A DNA stretch of 64,000 bases, from NCBI RefSeq assembly GCF_013927005.1, contig NZ_CP055930.1, forward strand, positions 2,294,001-2,358,000, read 5' to 3'. This document shows, piece by piece, positions 10,293 through 19,834 of this stretch (position 1 is the first letter of the stretch; every line of letters begins with the position of its first letter). Made by a program: the position numbers and the translations under genes. Origin of the DNA: Enterobacter sp. RHBSTW-00175 (GTDB lineage Bacteria > Pseudomonadota > Gammaproteobacteria > Enterobacterales > Enterobacteriaceae). The notes beneath the pieces are model-generated. The model saw only the letters and a list, made by a program, of their open reading frames with translations. It was not told the origin of the DNA and did not search any database.

Positions 10293-12242
10293 TTAGGCCT
10301 CATCCACCCAAATCCGCATTTCCCCTTCACCGCGGTTCGCCCAGCTAAACCATGGAATAAAGGTTAATGTCTGAGGCTGACGCTGCACCGGTGAACGGTC
10401 GTATTGCCACAACGCATCTGAATCTGCTGCATGGCAACCGATGCCCTCAGCCTGAATCAGCATCTTATGAGCGAATATCCCTTTCCCTTCATAGACCCGG
10501 AATGTGCTCTCCTCTGGCAGGGAGAGGTTATGCAGATTCGTACCGTTGTCGGCCTCTTCCAGGCAATAAACCAACGGCCCGCGTTGCAGGGCGACTTTAC
10601 CCGCCTGCTGGCGTACCTGTGGATTACCGTACAGACGGCGAACCGGCATGGGTAGCGTCAGCGTGAGGTTATCTCCCTCCTGCCAGCTGCGGGTGAGGTA
10701 AAGATAACCCCGTGCCACTTCCCCTTTAATGACTTCGCCATTCAGGGCAACGTCCGGGGTCGCGCACCAGTCCGGCAGGCGCAGAGCCAGCGTGTGAGTC
10801 ACTGGCACCGGAGAGGTAATGTCGATTTTTACCTGCTCATGCCACGGATAGTTACCGCTGATACGCAGCTGTAGCGTGCGATCGCCAACCGGGATAGCAA
10901 CGTCGTTCCCCACATACAGGTTGATAAACAGCGTATCCTCACGAACGGTATAGATGTAATGACCGAGCGAAGTCAGCACACGAGCGATGTTTGGTGGGCA
11001 ACACGCGCAGCCAAACCAGCGCTGGCGAACCGGCTTCACGTGATCGTAGATATGGTTGAACGACAACGTCCTGGGATGCACCTCAAGTGGATTCACATAG
11101 AAGAAATGCTTCCCGTCCAGCGCCATACCGCCTAATACCGTGTTGTGTAACGCCCGCTCCATTACGTCGGCGTACTGGCTGTCTGCTTCCATCTCCAGCA
11201 TCCGGCGGGCAAACATCATCAGGCCAATCGAGGCGCAGCTTTCGGCATACACTGTGTCATTGGGCAGATCGTAATCACTGCTGAAGGCTTCGCCACTGCT
11301 CTGCGAGCCGATCCCACCGGTAATGTAGAGCTGACGCTGGGCCATATTTTTCCACAACCGCAAACAATCCTGGCGCTTGCCTTCGTCATGACTCAGGCGC
11401 GCCAGATGTGCCATACCTGCCATCAGATAGACAAAACGCACCGCATGACCAATTGCCGTTTGTTGCTCCGCAAGTGGCTGATGCGCCTGACTATAGGCTT
11501 TGTCTTTCACCATCCATGCCGGGCCATAGGTGTTCCAGTGTGACGTTTTGCCGCGCTTCTCGTATTCGATATCGTAAAAATGCGGCTGCGCCCCGCGTTC
11601 TTCAATGAAGTATTTCACCAGCGCCAGGTAGCGCGGCTCCTGCGTTACGTCGTACAACCGCATCAGCGCCAGTTCAATTTCCGGGTGACCAGGATAACCG
11701 TGCAGCTGGTTAACGCCTGGACCAAATACACTATCGATGTGATCGGCAAGCTTGCAGACCACCTCCAGCAAACGGCGTTTCCCCGTCCCCTGAAAATACG
11801 CCACGCCAGCTTCAATCATATGTCCGGCGCAGTAAAGCTCGTGGCACTCAGCCAGATTCGACCAGCGCGCTTCGGGGGCTTTCACTGTGAAATAGGTGTT
11901 GAGATAACCATCTTCGCATTGTGCCGCCGCAACCAGCTCAATCACCTCATCGGCGGTTTTTTCCAGCTCTGCATCGGGCTTCTGGCACAGTGACCACGCC
12001 ACGGCTTCAAGCCATTTCGCCACGTCGCTGTCCTGAAATACCATGCCGTAGAATTCGCCTTTCTCCAGACCCGCCGCAATGCGGAAGTTGGTGATGGCGT
12101 GGCTTGGCTCGGCTTCTGCCACGCGATCGTTGAGCGCATCCCACTGGTAGGGAATGACCACATCGCGCACCAGCTGCTGATACTGGCCAAGAAAGGGATC
12201 GTTAATTTTAAGCGTGTGCAGGTCGGCTTCCATTATGGACAT
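10293..12242 (-). CDS. GH127-family glycoside hydrolase (probable beta-L-arabinofuranosidase)
   Basis: A 649-residue cytoplasmic protein without a signal peptide, with the (alpha/alpha)6 layout of the former DUF1680 family. GH127 enzymes such as Bifidobacterium HypBA1 remove terminal beta-L-arabinofuranose using a zinc-bound cysteine nucleophile. The matching residues appear here: the acid/base glutamate in SQSSGEAFSS (E318), zinc ligands in VYAESCAS (E334, C336) and the CACCPPN motif (C414/C415). The start at 12242 follows gaggagaacgag. It lies 10 bases after the transporter gene and is probably co-transcribed with it. Because the enzyme is intracellular, its substrate is likely a small imported arabinoside. 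Family is secure; exact substrate is inferred. Confidence 0.88.
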   Translation of the reverse strand: MSIMEADLHTLKINDPFLGQYQQLVRDVVIPYQWDALNDRVAEAEPSHAITNFRIAAGLEKGEFYGMVFQDSDVAKWLEAVAWSLCQKPDAELEKTADEVIELVAAAQCEDGYLNTYFTVKAPEARWSNLAECHELYCAGHMIEAGVAYFQGTGKRRLLEVVCKLADHIDSVFGPGVNQLHGYPGHPEIELALMRLYDVTQEPRYLALVKYFIEERGAQPHFYDIEYEKRGKTSHWNTYGPAWMVKDKAYSQAHQPLAEQQTAIGHAVRFVYLMAGMAHLARLSHDEGKRQDCLRLWKNMAQRQLYITGGIGSQSSGEAFSSDYDLPNDTVYAESCASIGLMMFARRMLEMEADSQYADVMERALHNTVLGGMALDGKHFFYVNPLEVHPRTLSFNHIYDHVKPVRQRWFGCACCPPNIARVLTSLGHYIYTVREDTLFINLYVGNDVAIPVGDRTLQLRISGNYPWHEQVKIDITSPVPVTHTLALRLPDWCATPDVALNGEVIKGEVARGYLYLTRSWQEGDNLTLTLPMPVRRLYGNPQVRQQAGKVALQRGPLVYCLEEADNGTNLHNLSLPEESTFRVYEGKGIFAHKMLIQAEGIGCHAADSDALWQYDRSPVQRQPQTLTFIPWFSWANRGEGEMRIWVDEA

Positions 12243-12252
12243 CTCGTTCTCC

Positions 12253-13653
12253 TCAGGACTGTACGTGACGCTGGCGCAAATCGGTGGAAATGCGCGACAT
12301 CATTGGATTGTTGAGTCTGCACCAGCGGATAGAGACAGCCAGCAGCAGATGGAAAAGGGCAGGGAGCAACGTCTCCATGGCGGTGATGCCCTGCAGGGAC
12401 GCCGGTGTCTGATTACCGGCACCAGGCTGGTAGGCCACGGCGATAAACACAAGGCTGATGATCCCGGCGCTGGAGGCCCACGCCAGCTTGATGAAAAACA
12501 GGTTGAAGGCGAAGTTCATGCCAGATGAGCGCACGCCGGTTTTCCATTCGCCGTAGTCATCGGCGAAGGCCATCAGCGAAAAGTGCAGCGGCAGCGTAAA
12601 GCCCAGGATGACGCCGTTGCTCAGGATCACAATCAGCCACAGCGTCTGGTCATTCGGCCCGCCGGGCAGGAACCACATTCCCGCCGCGAGTACGGCCAGC
12701 ACCAGGTTGGTGTAATAGTAGAGTTTGACCGTATCAATACGGCGGGACAGCGGGTTAACGATCACCGCCCCGAGAATGGCTGCAAAGGTCACCATGGTGA
12801 AAAACAGTGAGGTGTAGGCGGTGCTGCCCTGGAGCACGTAGGTGATGAAATACATATATCCGCCGCCGCGAATATTGAACACGTTAATCAGCAGGAAGGA
12901 CATCACCAGCATCAGCAGCAACTGGTCGTTATTACGCAGGCCAGCCAGATGCTCGCGGAGGGTGAATTTGCCCATCAGTGCCAGCGGTACTCGCTCACGC
13001 ACCCAGAAGAAGCAGCACAGGAACATCACCACGGCGATGGCACACAGCACGCCCACTCCAAGCTGATAACCCTTTGCGGCATTGCCCTGGCCTAATGCAG
13101 ATACCAGCCACGGCAGGCCGACGGACACTAAAAACCCGGCAACGCCGCACAATACAAAGCGCCAGGACTGGCAGGAGATCACCTCGTTGTGGCGCGTTGT
13201 CATGGTGTTAATCAGCGCGCAGTAAGGCACGTTGATGGCGGTATAACCCACAGACAGGAGCAAGTATGTTCCGAATGCCCAGGCGATTTTCACCCCCATG
13301 CTGGCTTCCGGGACGGTGAAGGTCAGTACGCCGATGATCCCAATCGGTAATGCCACCCACAGCTGCCAGGGGCGAAAGCGTCCCCACCGGCTTTGCGTAC
13401 GGTCGGCAATCACGCCCATCACTGGGTCGGAGATGGCGTCAAACACGCGAAGTGCAATAAACAGCGTGCCGACGAGAGCAGGCGTCAGACCAAAGATATC
13501 GGTATAGAAAAAGGTGAGAAAGTTCATGATAAGACAGGTAATTACCGTGCCGCCCGCGTCACCCAGGCCATAGCCTATTTTTTCGCGAACTGACAGGCGG
13601 TCATCCATTACCTGTTGTGCAACGTCAGATTGTGTAATCGGTGTGGAAGTCAT
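12253..13653 (-). CDS. GPH-family sugar:cation symporter
   Basis: A 466-residue MelB-like major-facilitator protein with about 12 membrane segments. The signatures are [20 protein letters not shown] at the N-terminus and, after helix 2, [20 protein letters not shown] with RWGRFRPW, the GPH cation/sugar signature region. Relatives (YicJ, YagG, XynP types) import glycosides, pentosides or hexuronides with Na+ or H+. The start at 13653 is chosen for its gaggag ribosome site; the frame extends 21 residues further upstream. It is the first gene of a two-gene operon with the GH127 enzyme and diverges from the AraC regulator. It most likely imports the arabinoside that the hydrolase cuts. Confidence 0.9.
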   Translation of the reverse strand: MTSTPITQSDVAQQVMDDRLSVREKIGYGLGDAGGTVITCLIMNFLTFFYTDIFGLTPALVGTLFIALRVFDAISDPVMGVIADRTQSRWGRFRPWQLWVALPIGIIGVLTFTVPEASMGVKIAWAFGTYLLLSVGYTAINVPYCALINTMTTRHNEVISCQSWRFVLCGVAGFLVSVGLPWLVSALGQGNAAKGYQLGVGVLCAIAVVMFLCCFFWVRERVPLALMGKFTLREHLAGLRNNDQLLLMLVMSFLLINVFNIRGGGYMYFITYVLQGSTAYTSLFFTMVTFAAILGAVIVNPLSRRIDTVKLYYYTNLVLAVLAAGMWFLPGGPNDQTLWLIVILSNGVILGFTLPLHFSLMAFADDYGEWKTGVRSSGMNFAFNLFFIKLAWASSAGIISLVFIAVAYQPGAGNQTPASLQGITAMETLLPALFHLLLAVSIRWCRLNNPMMSRISTDLRQRHVQS

Positions 13654-13877
13654 GAGGTAACTCCTCGGTAATCGATTTTTATCGTATTTGTGCAAGGTAC
13701 CCCATTCATTCTGCACTGAACGGAAAGACCAACAAGGGAAGGGAAAAGTATAAAAAGATGACGATTCCGACCTGATGCCAAAAATGTGAGTTGGATCGGG
13801 CGGCGAAGTTAATATTTATTAATAATCAATAAATAAACTCAATTTTCACGACGATAAAAGCGGGATAGTGAATACCG
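13654..13877. promoter_or_regulatory. Divergent control region of the GH127 cassette
   Basis: A 224-base gap holding promoters for the symporter-hydrolase operon (minus) and the AraC gene (plus). An AT-rich stretch, ttaatatttattaataatca (13810-13829), is a fair place for the AraC-gene promoter. The half-site tgtgag at 13785-13790 could be part of a CRP site but lacks a good second half. Confidence 0.45.
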
Positions 13878-14702
13878 ATGCTTGAATTATCCATAGCGCT
13901 TCCGATTAAAGTACAAAATGGCGGGTTATTCATTTCCCGGGGTGTGGGTCGCCATCCTGCGAGAAAATTGACGTCGTGGGAGATTATTTTTGTCGAAAAA
14001 GGGACGTTAACGATCCTCGAGGAAAATACCCTTTTTGAGGTGAAGGCCGGAGAGAGCTTATTGCTTTGGCCGAATCGGCGACACGTTGGCGTGGAGGATT
14101 TCCCGGCAGACCTCAAATTCTACTGGCTGCACTTTGAAGTGGAAAACGTTGAAGTGGAAAACGCCGCGCAGAACGCTCCGCCGCTGGCAATAGAACAACA
14201 TTGCAGCGTCAGGGATGCGCAATATGTCATTTCACTGTTCCGCCAGTTTCTGAGCGAGCAGGAAAAATTACAGCGCAGCATTGCGCTGGAACTCTTGTTG
14301 CTCCTGATTTTACAGCAGGTTTCGCTCTCTTCCGGATATGAAGACAAAATGGATGAGGCCGGCGCTTCGATGGCCTGGAAGGCGAAACAGCTCATTCGCA
14401 CACAATTTCATTTACCCCTCTCCACTTCGCAACTTGCCAGGGAATTGCACTGTAATGCCGACTATCTGGGGCGGGTGTTTCGTCGCACCTTCCATTTAAC
14501 CCTGACAGAGGCGATTCATCGCCAGCGTGTCAGGGCGGCAGAAAAACTGTTACTGAACGACTCCGCATCACTCACCGAAGTGGCAACCCGCTGCGGGTTT
14601 AATGACGTGGGCTATTTCCGGCAGATATTCACTAAGCACACGGGCTTAACACCCGCCGTCTGGAAACGGCGGTATTGTAAGGAACATATTAATTCCGGGT
14701 AA
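13878..14702 (+). CDS. AraC-family transcriptional regulator of the GH127 cassette
   Basis: A 274-residue regulator with an N-terminal cupin-like AraC ligand domain (about residues 15-95, with WEIIFVEKGTLTILEENT and GESLLLWPNRRHVG). The C-terminal double helix-turn-helix spans about residues 170-270 (STSQLARELHCNADYLGRVF and LTEVATRCGFNDVGYFRQIF). It diverges from the symporter-hydrolase operon, the usual layout for a sugar-responsive activator. Its stop directly abuts the sgbE stop on the other strand with no spacer. It is not XylR or AraC; the inducer is unknown but an arabinose-containing sugar fits the context. Confidence 0.88.
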   Translation: MLELSIALPIKVQNGGLFISRGVGRHPARKLTSWEIIFVEKGTLTILEENTLFEVKAGESLLLWPNRRHVGVEDFPADLKFYWLHFEVENVEVENAAQNAPPLAIEQHCSVRDAQYVISLFRQFLSEQEKLQRSIALELLLLLILQQVSLSSGYEDKMDEAGASMAWKAKQLIRTQFHLPLSTSQLARELHCNADYLGRVFRRTFHLTLTEAIHRQRVRAAEKLLLNDSASLTEVATRCGFNDVGYFRQIFTKHTGLTPAVWKRRYCKEHINSG

Positions 14703-15398
14703 TTACTGCCCGTAATACGCATTCGCCCCGTGCTTGCGCAGGTAGTGTTTGTCCAGCAGATCTTGCTGCATCACCGGTAGCTGGGGGGCCAGCTGGCGCG
14801 AGAACAGACCCATATAGGCGCACTCTTCCAGGACCACGGCGTTATGTACGGCATCGGCCGCATCTTTGCCCCAGGCAAACGGGCCGTGGGAATGCACCAG
14901 CACCGCCGGGATCTGCATCGGGCTAAGGTCACGCTCCTCGAAGGTTTTGATAATCACTTCACCGGTCTGATACTCATATTCCCCGGCAATTTCTGCTGTG
15001 GTCATCAGACGCGTGCAGGGGATTGCCCCGTAGAAGTAGTCTGCGTGAGTGGTTCCCCAGGCTGGTAGATCTTGCCCCGCCTGTGACCAGATGGTTGCGT
15101 GGCGGGAATGGGTATGCACGATGCCGCCAATCTCAGGATAACGGCGGTACAACGCAAGATGCGTTGGCGTGTCTGACGAGGGTTTTTTGCTCCCTTCGAC
15201 AACCGCGCCGGTGGCGATATCTACCACCACCATATCCTTTGCGGTCATCACGTCATACTCCACGCCGGAAGGTTTGATCACCATCAGGCCGCTTTCACGA
15301 TCGACTGCGCTAACGTTGCCCCAGGTAAATGTCACCAGCTGGTGGGCGGGAAGCGCCAGGTTTGCCGCCAGCACTTCGGCTTTGAGTTGTTCTAACAT
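14703..15398 (-). CDS. sgbE: L-ribulose-5-phosphate 4-epimerase (YiaS/SgbE)
   Basis: A 231-residue class II aldolase-fold epimerase converting L-ribulose 5-phosphate to D-xylulose 5-phosphate. It is the last enzyme of the ascorbate/2,3-diketogulonate route. Zinc ligands are visible in [11 protein letters not shown] and [12 protein letters not shown], and the phosphate-binding segment [12 protein letters not shown] is near the N-terminus. The length and the ending [10 protein letters not shown] equal those of E. coli SgbE. It overlaps sgbU by 7 bases at the end of an eight-gene operon. AraD is a close paralogue, but context favours SgbE. Confidence 0.95.
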   Translation of the reverse strand: MLEQLKAEVLAANLALPAHQLVTFTWGNVSAVDRESGLMVIKPSGVEYDVMTAKDMVVVDIATGAVVEGSKKPSSDTPTHLALYRRYPEIGGIVHTHSRHATIWSQAGQDLPAWGTTHADYFYGAIPCTRLMTTAEIAGEYEYQTGEVIIKTFEERDLSPMQIPAVLVHSHGPFAWGKDAADAVHNAVVLEECAYMGLFSRQLAPQLPVMQQDLLDKHYLRKHGANAYYGQ

Positions 15399-16252
15399 GC
15401 CATGCCTCCTTCCTGCATACGGGCTTCAATCCAGCGACGTGCCTGGATAATTTCAAGTACGGGTTCTTTTGCTTTTTCGGTCCACATTTCAATGAGAAAT
15501 GCCCCGCGATAGTTCAGCTGATTCAGCGTGTTAAACACGCCAACAAAGTCAACGCACCCTTCGCCAAACGGCACATCGCGGAACTGACCCGGGCTTTGTT
15601 CGGTGACGGGTTGGGTATCTTTCAGGTGGATTGCGGCAATACGGTCAATGCCCAGCGTCAGCTCGGCGGTCACATCGTTACCCCATGCGCTCAGGTTGCC
15701 GACATCCGGGTAAACGCTAAACCACGGCGAGGCGAGCATGTCGTCCCACTTTTTCCACTTGCTGATGGAGTTCATAAAGGCGGTGTCCATGATCTCCACT
15801 GCCAGCATCACCTGAGCGGCAGCGGCTTGTTCAACTGCCCAGGCCAGCCCTTCGGCGAAGCGCTGTTGCGTGCCCTCGTCATGCTCTTCGTAATAAACGT
15901 CATAACCTGCAAGCTGAATGGTGCGGATACCCAGGTCACGCGCCAGCCTGATGGCTTTGGTCATGATCTCGCGAGCGCGTTCACGCGCGGTTTCATCGCG
16001 GCTGCCAAACGGGAAGCGGCGGTGGGCGGACAAACACATCGACGGGATCGATACACCTGTTTCCAGCATGGCTTCTACCAGAGATGCGCGCTGCGCGGTG
16101 CTCCACTCCAGGCGGGATAAACGTTCATCGGTTTCATCGACCGACATTTCAACAAAATCGAACCCGCAGCTTTTTGCCAGAACCAGGCGCTCTGGCCAGG
16201 AGAGTGTTTTTGGCAGCGCTTTTTCATAAATGCCTAACGGATGCTGACGCAT
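15392..16252 (-). CDS. sgbU: L-xylulose/L-ribulose-5-phosphate 3-epimerase (YiaR/SgbU)
   Basis: A 286-residue xylose-isomerase-like TIM barrel. It turns L-xylulose 5-phosphate, made by SgbH, into L-ribulose 5-phosphate for SgbE. Metal-binding residues typical of the UlaE/SgbU family appear in [31 protein letters not shown] and AFLIEMWTE. Length matches E. coli SgbU (286). It sits 2 bases after sgbH and overlaps sgbE by 7, showing tight coupling. Confidence 0.94.
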   Translation of the reverse strand: MRQHPLGIYEKALPKTLSWPERLVLAKSCGFDFVEMSVDETDERLSRLEWSTAQRASLVEAMLETGVSIPSMCLSAHRRFPFGSRDETARERAREIMTKAIRLARDLGIRTIQLAGYDVYYEEHDEGTQQRFAEGLAWAVEQAAAAQVMLAVEIMDTAFMNSISKWKKWDDMLASPWFSVYPDVGNLSAWGNDVTAELTLGIDRIAAIHLKDTQPVTEQSPGQFRDVPFGEGCVDFVGVFNTLNQLNYRGAFLIEMWTEKAKEPVLEIIQARRWIEARMQEGGMAC

Positions 16253-16254
16253 GG

Positions 16255-16908
16255 TTACTCTCCCCAGATGTCGCGGATTTGCGAATGGAATGCCTGCGCC
16301 ACCTGCGGTGGATTTTCTGCACCTGCCAGCGCTCGCCCAGCGATAAAGGCTTTAACGTTGATCTGCTTAAACAGCGGCAGGTCGGCAGGGGTGATCCCAC
16401 CGGTGATTGAAAGCTGTAAACCGATATCGGACAGCGCTTTCATTTTGGCGAGATCCGCTTCGCCCCACTGCTGACCGCTGGCCTGGGCATCACGTCCACG
16501 GTGGTAGATGGCTTGCTGTACGCCAGTGCGATACCACGCACGGGCATCGTCCAGTGTCCAGTTACCAAACAGCTCCATCTGGATTTCACCGCCGCAATGT
16601 TGTGCAACCTCATGGCCTTTTTCAACAGTTGCCAGCGGCGCGGCGCAGATGATGGTCATCCAGTTAGCTCCTGCACCAAATGCCTGTTGTGCCAGTGTTT
16701 CCCCGGCATCGGCCACCTTCCAGTCGGCCACGATGATTTTATCCGGGCACTGTTCGCGAAGCGCGCGCACGGCGTGTAAACCCTCGGTCAGGCACAGAAT
16801 GGTGCCCGCTTCGACGATGTCGACATGATCCGCAAGCAAAGCGACATCGCGCTGCGCGGCCTGAAGTGAGGTATGGTCGAGCGCCAGTTGCAGTAATGGA
16901 CGGCTCAT
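16255..16908 (-). CDS. sgbH: 3-keto-L-gulonate-6-phosphate decarboxylase (YiaQ/SgbH)
   Basis: A 217-residue orotidine-decarboxylase-superfamily TIM barrel that decarboxylates 3-keto-L-gulonate 6-phosphate to L-xylulose 5-phosphate. Active-site segments are ALDHTSL at the N-terminus, [12 protein letters not shown] and [12 protein letters not shown], which holds the Mg2+/catalytic D-x-K-x-x-D set. The phosphate-binding end is [12 protein letters not shown]. Its start overlaps the lyxK stop by 4 bases. The paralogue UlaD has the same motifs; synteny decides for SgbH. Confidence 0.95.
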   Translation of the reverse strand: MSRPLLQLALDHTSLQAAQRDVALLADHVDIVEAGTILCLTEGLHAVRALREQCPDKIIVADWKVADAGETLAQQAFGAGANWMTIICAAPLATVEKGHEVAQHCGGEIQMELFGNWTLDDARAWYRTGVQQAIYHRGRDAQASGQQWGEADLAKMKALSDIGLQLSITGGITPADLPLFKQINVKAFIAGRALAGAENPPQVAQAFHSQIRDIWGE

Positions 16909-18410
16909 AGGTCAAACTCCTTAACGCGGGCGTGATAGCCCTGTAGTGCGGTAATCAGTAACTGGTATCGGTGGTATTTGCGCTGGTAGGCCGCATGGGC
17001 GCGCATGTCAGGTTCAATAATCCGGATGTCATGTCTCAGGGCACGCTGCGCAGCGTGAAAATCGGCATAGATACCCGTACCGACGAGTGCCGCAAGCGCG
17101 GCACCGGAACACCCCGTCTCTTCAACCTGCGGCAGCTCTATTGCCAGGCCGCTGACATCTGCCAGCATTTGCATCCACACATCCGAATGGGTTGGGCCAC
17201 CCGTGACACGCAGTGACGTCACCTGCGTAAAGCGTTCGAGCATCCGGTTCAGGTGGGTCATGTGGCTAAAGACAACGCCTTCATAAACCGCCTGCAACAG
17301 ATGGGCCCGGGTGTGGAGCGCCTGCATTCCGTAAAAACCACTGGTCATATCCAGGCCAGCGTTGCTGCCATAGAGAAAAGGCAGGAAAAACACATCGCTT
17401 TCCGCTTTCGGTAAGCTTGCGACGGCGTGGTTAATCTCACTGAACGACACGTCACCCCACTGCGCGGTCAGCCATTCCAGGTTGCCGGATGAGGTAGGGC
17501 TGGCTTCATGCACGATGTACTGCTGCGGGTGAATATAGCGGCCATACACATAAGGAAAGGGTTCGTTATCGCGAATGCCGTTGGCGATCCCGCTGGTCAC
17601 GGCCCAGGTTCCCATCACCGCGTTAAGCGTATATTCGTCATGTAATCCGGCGCAGATCGCGGTGGAAACCACATCAAACAGCCCGCCAACGACGGGAGTA
17701 CCCGCCGCCAGACCGGTAAGCGAGGCTGCCTGAGCGGTGATTTCCCCGCAAATTTCTGCTGACCCGACAATGGGCGGAAGCGCGCCATCAATTTCGCTAA
17801 TCCCGAGCCAGCGAGTCAGCTGCGGGTCGTACTGGCCGGTGTTCATGTTGTAGAGGTTGGATTCTGAGATGTTGCTCTCTTCGCAGCCTTTTACCCCCGT
17901 CAGGCACCAGCGCAGGTAGTCGTGCGCCATCATCACGCAGCCAATCTGCTGATAACGCTGTGGTTCGTTCTCTTTGACCCAGCGCAGGAGCGATGCCGGA
18001 TGCCCTGTCCACAGCGTCTGGCGCGTGTGCGGGTAGAGTTTTTCGGGAATGCCGTCCTGCTGCCAGTGCTGCACAATCTCCAGTGCCCGACGGTCAGAGG
18101 AGAGCATGGCGTTGCCCAGCGGTTGATCCTGTTTATCAAGAAGAAACAGCCCTTTGCCCTGAGCAGAAATACCGATACCTTTGATCTGCTCGCCGTCGAC
18201 ATGGGCGTTTTTCAGCAGCAGTGCGACGGTTGTGTGGCAGTGTTGCCAGAGCTGGTGCATATCCCGTTCGGCATAGCCAGGGCGCGGGCTGAGGGTGGAA
18301 ACCGAGCGGCGCTCAATACACACTTCTTTACCCTGGCTGTTGTATAAACCGGCTTTCAGATAAGTACCGCCACAATCGATACCCAGCCAGAAGGGCTCTT
18401 TTTCACTCAT
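16905..18410 (-). CDS. lyxK: L-xylulose/3-keto-L-gulonate kinase (YiaP/LyxK)
   Basis: A 501-residue FGGY-family sugar kinase (E. coli 498). The N-terminal ATPase fold starts with LGIDCGGTYLKAGLY, the substrate region includes SAQGKGLFLLD, and the C-domain has VTGGPTHSDVWMQM. In this pathway it phosphorylates 3-keto-L-gulonate to the 6-phosphate; it is named lyxK because mutants use it on L-xylulose from L-lyxose. The frame continues upstream to 18476 through a palindromic repeat and into yiaX2. The ATG at 18410 gives the family length and the normal MSEKEPFWLG start. Confidence 0.95.
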   Translation of the reverse strand: MSEKEPFWLGIDCGGTYLKAGLYNSQGKEVCIERRSVSTLSPRPGYAERDMHQLWQHCHTTVALLLKNAHVDGEQIKGIGISAQGKGLFLLDKQDQPLGNAMLSSDRRALEIVQHWQQDGIPEKLYPHTRQTLWTGHPASLLRWVKENEPQRYQQIGCVMMAHDYLRWCLTGVKGCEESNISESNLYNMNTGQYDPQLTRWLGISEIDGALPPIVGSAEICGEITAQAASLTGLAAGTPVVGGLFDVVSTAICAGLHDEYTLNAVMGTWAVTSGIANGIRDNEPFPYVYGRYIHPQQYIVHEASPTSSGNLEWLTAQWGDVSFSEINHAVASLPKAESDVFFLPFLYGSNAGLDMTSGFYGMQALHTRAHLLQAVYEGVVFSHMTHLNRMLERFTQVTSLRVTGGPTHSDVWMQMLADVSGLAIELPQVEETGCSGAALAALVGTGIYADFHAAQRALRHDIRIIEPDMRAHAAYQRKYHRYQLLITALQGYHARVKEFDL

Positions 18411-18430
18411 CTTTGATTCTCTCGTCTTGC

Positions 18431-18467
18431 TCCCTCTCCCGGTGGGAGAGGGCTGGGTGAGGGCATC
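18431..18467. repeat. ccctctccc/gggagaggg repeat between yiaX2 and lyxK
   Basis: tccctctcccggtgggagag then ggctgggtgagggca. It lies inside the operon, in the only gap of more than 50 bases there. It may lower lyxK-sgbHUE expression relative to the upstream genes or stabilise the upstream mRNA. Confidence 0.7.
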
Positions 18468-19785
18468 AGGCCGCACGTTTATGCGGATTCACCGTGGGAT
18501 TCGTTTCCGATCCGGCATCGCATTTCGCCGGTAACAGCAGGGCCAGCAACGATGCCAGCGCCAGAGATACCGCCAGGCAGTAAACCCCTGCGTCTTTGCT
18601 GTACAGCGTGATAAGCACGCCTACCGCATAAGGGCCGCAGAAACCACCGAGGTTGCCCAGGGCGTTAATGACGCCGCGCGCACCGCCTGCCATTTCGGCA
18701 CTGAACAGACGCGCCGGAATGGTCCAGAACACGCCAGCAGCGGATTGCAGGAAGAAGCCGCAGCCGACCAGAGCGGAGTAGGCCAGCCAGGTGTTCTCTT
18801 TTAGCGCCACAGAAAGGAACATGCAGAGCGCGAAGCCAATCAGCGGCAGGGAGACAAACAGTTTGCGTTTGCCGGTACGGTCAGAGAGTGAAGAGAACAG
18901 GAACATGCCCGCAATAGCACCGATGTAAGGCAGAACGGCGAGCATCCCCACCTGGCCGATGCTGGTGTGTGTCAGCTCTTTCAGGATGGTGGGCAGCCAG
19001 AGGGTGTAACCGTAAATCCCGGTCTGGTAGAAGAAGTTCAGGGCGATTAACTGCCACATGGTTTTGTCGGAAAGCACGGCGCTCAGTGAGGCGTTTTTCA
19101 CCTCTTTACCGGCGATCGCTTGTTGCTCTGCCGCCAGGGTTTGTACCAGGTAGTTTTTTTCAGCCTCGGAAATCCAGCGTGCTTCCTGCGGACGGTCGTA
19201 GACGGTGAGCGCCCACAGCACCAGAACCACAATCGACAGCAGGCCTTCAATGATGAACAGCCAGCGCCAGTCGAGTGCGGTGATTATCCAGCCCGACAGC
19301 GGCGCGGTGATAATCCCGGCGATGGGTACAAACATGATAACAATGGCGTTTGCCCGACCACGTTCGGCATCCGGGAACCAGTTACTGATCATCGTGAGCA
19401 CGACAGGCAGCATCCCGCCCTCAGCCACGCCGAGTAAGAAGCGTAGCGCCAGCAACTGATACTGGTTCGTGACGAGACCCGTCAGTACCGAGAGCACCGC
19501 CCAGGCGACCAGCGACCAGCCGATGAATTTCTTACCGCTGCCGTGAACGGCAATTTTGCCGCCAGGCACCTGGAGGAATAGATAGCCAAGGAAGAAGATG
19601 CCACCCGCCAGGCCTGCCATGGTGGCAGAAATACCCAGCTCCTCGTCCATGCCGCCTGGCATCGCAAATGCAATATTCACACGGTCCATATATGAAATAA
19701 TGCAGGCGATAAGAATGGGAGGGATAATTCTTAGCCAGCGCTGGTGTGGAATATCCGCATGTAGAGCATTAGAAGAAGTGTTCAT
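18466..19785 (-). CDS. yiaX2: YiaX2, ACS-family MFS transporter of the ascorbate/ketogulonate operon
   Basis: A 439-residue, 12-helix major-facilitator protein of the anion:cation symporter type. It has the opening IPPILIACIISYMDRVNIAF, the loop after helix 4 MISNWFPDAERGRANA and the end of helix 11 AGGARGVINALGNLGG. It occupies the slot of the yiaMNO TRAP transporter of E. coli, as in the Klebsiella yiaKLX1X2PQRS arrangement linked to aerobic ascorbate use. The likely cargo is L-ascorbate or an oxidised derivative such as 2,3-diketo-L-gulonate, by operon context. Its last bases overlap the palindromic repeat. Confidence 0.88.
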   Translation of the reverse strand: MNTSSNALHADIPHQRWLRIIPPILIACIISYMDRVNIAFAMPGGMDEELGISATMAGLAGGIFFLGYLFLQVPGGKIAVHGSGKKFIGWSLVAWAVLSVLTGLVTNQYQLLALRFLLGVAEGGMLPVVLTMISNWFPDAERGRANAIVIMFVPIAGIITAPLSGWIITALDWRWLFIIEGLLSIVVLVLWALTVYDRPQEARWISEAEKNYLVQTLAAEQQAIAGKEVKNASLSAVLSDKTMWQLIALNFFYQTGIYGYTLWLPTILKELTHTSIGQVGMLAVLPYIGAIAGMFLFSSLSDRTGKRKLFVSLPLIGFALCMFLSVALKENTWLAYSALVGCGFFLQSAAGVFWTIPARLFSAEMAGGARGVINALGNLGGFCGPYAVGVLITLYSKDAGVYCLAVSLALASLLALLLPAKCDAGSETNPTVNPHKRAA

Positions 19786-19834
19786 ATTTAATGTCTCAGT
19801 TAATGTAACCGATATAGGGATGTTATTTTTATTG

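Noticed and set aside
18411..18476. 22-codon N-terminal extension of lyxK
   Set aside because: It is translated from the palindromic repeat; the family start is at 18410.
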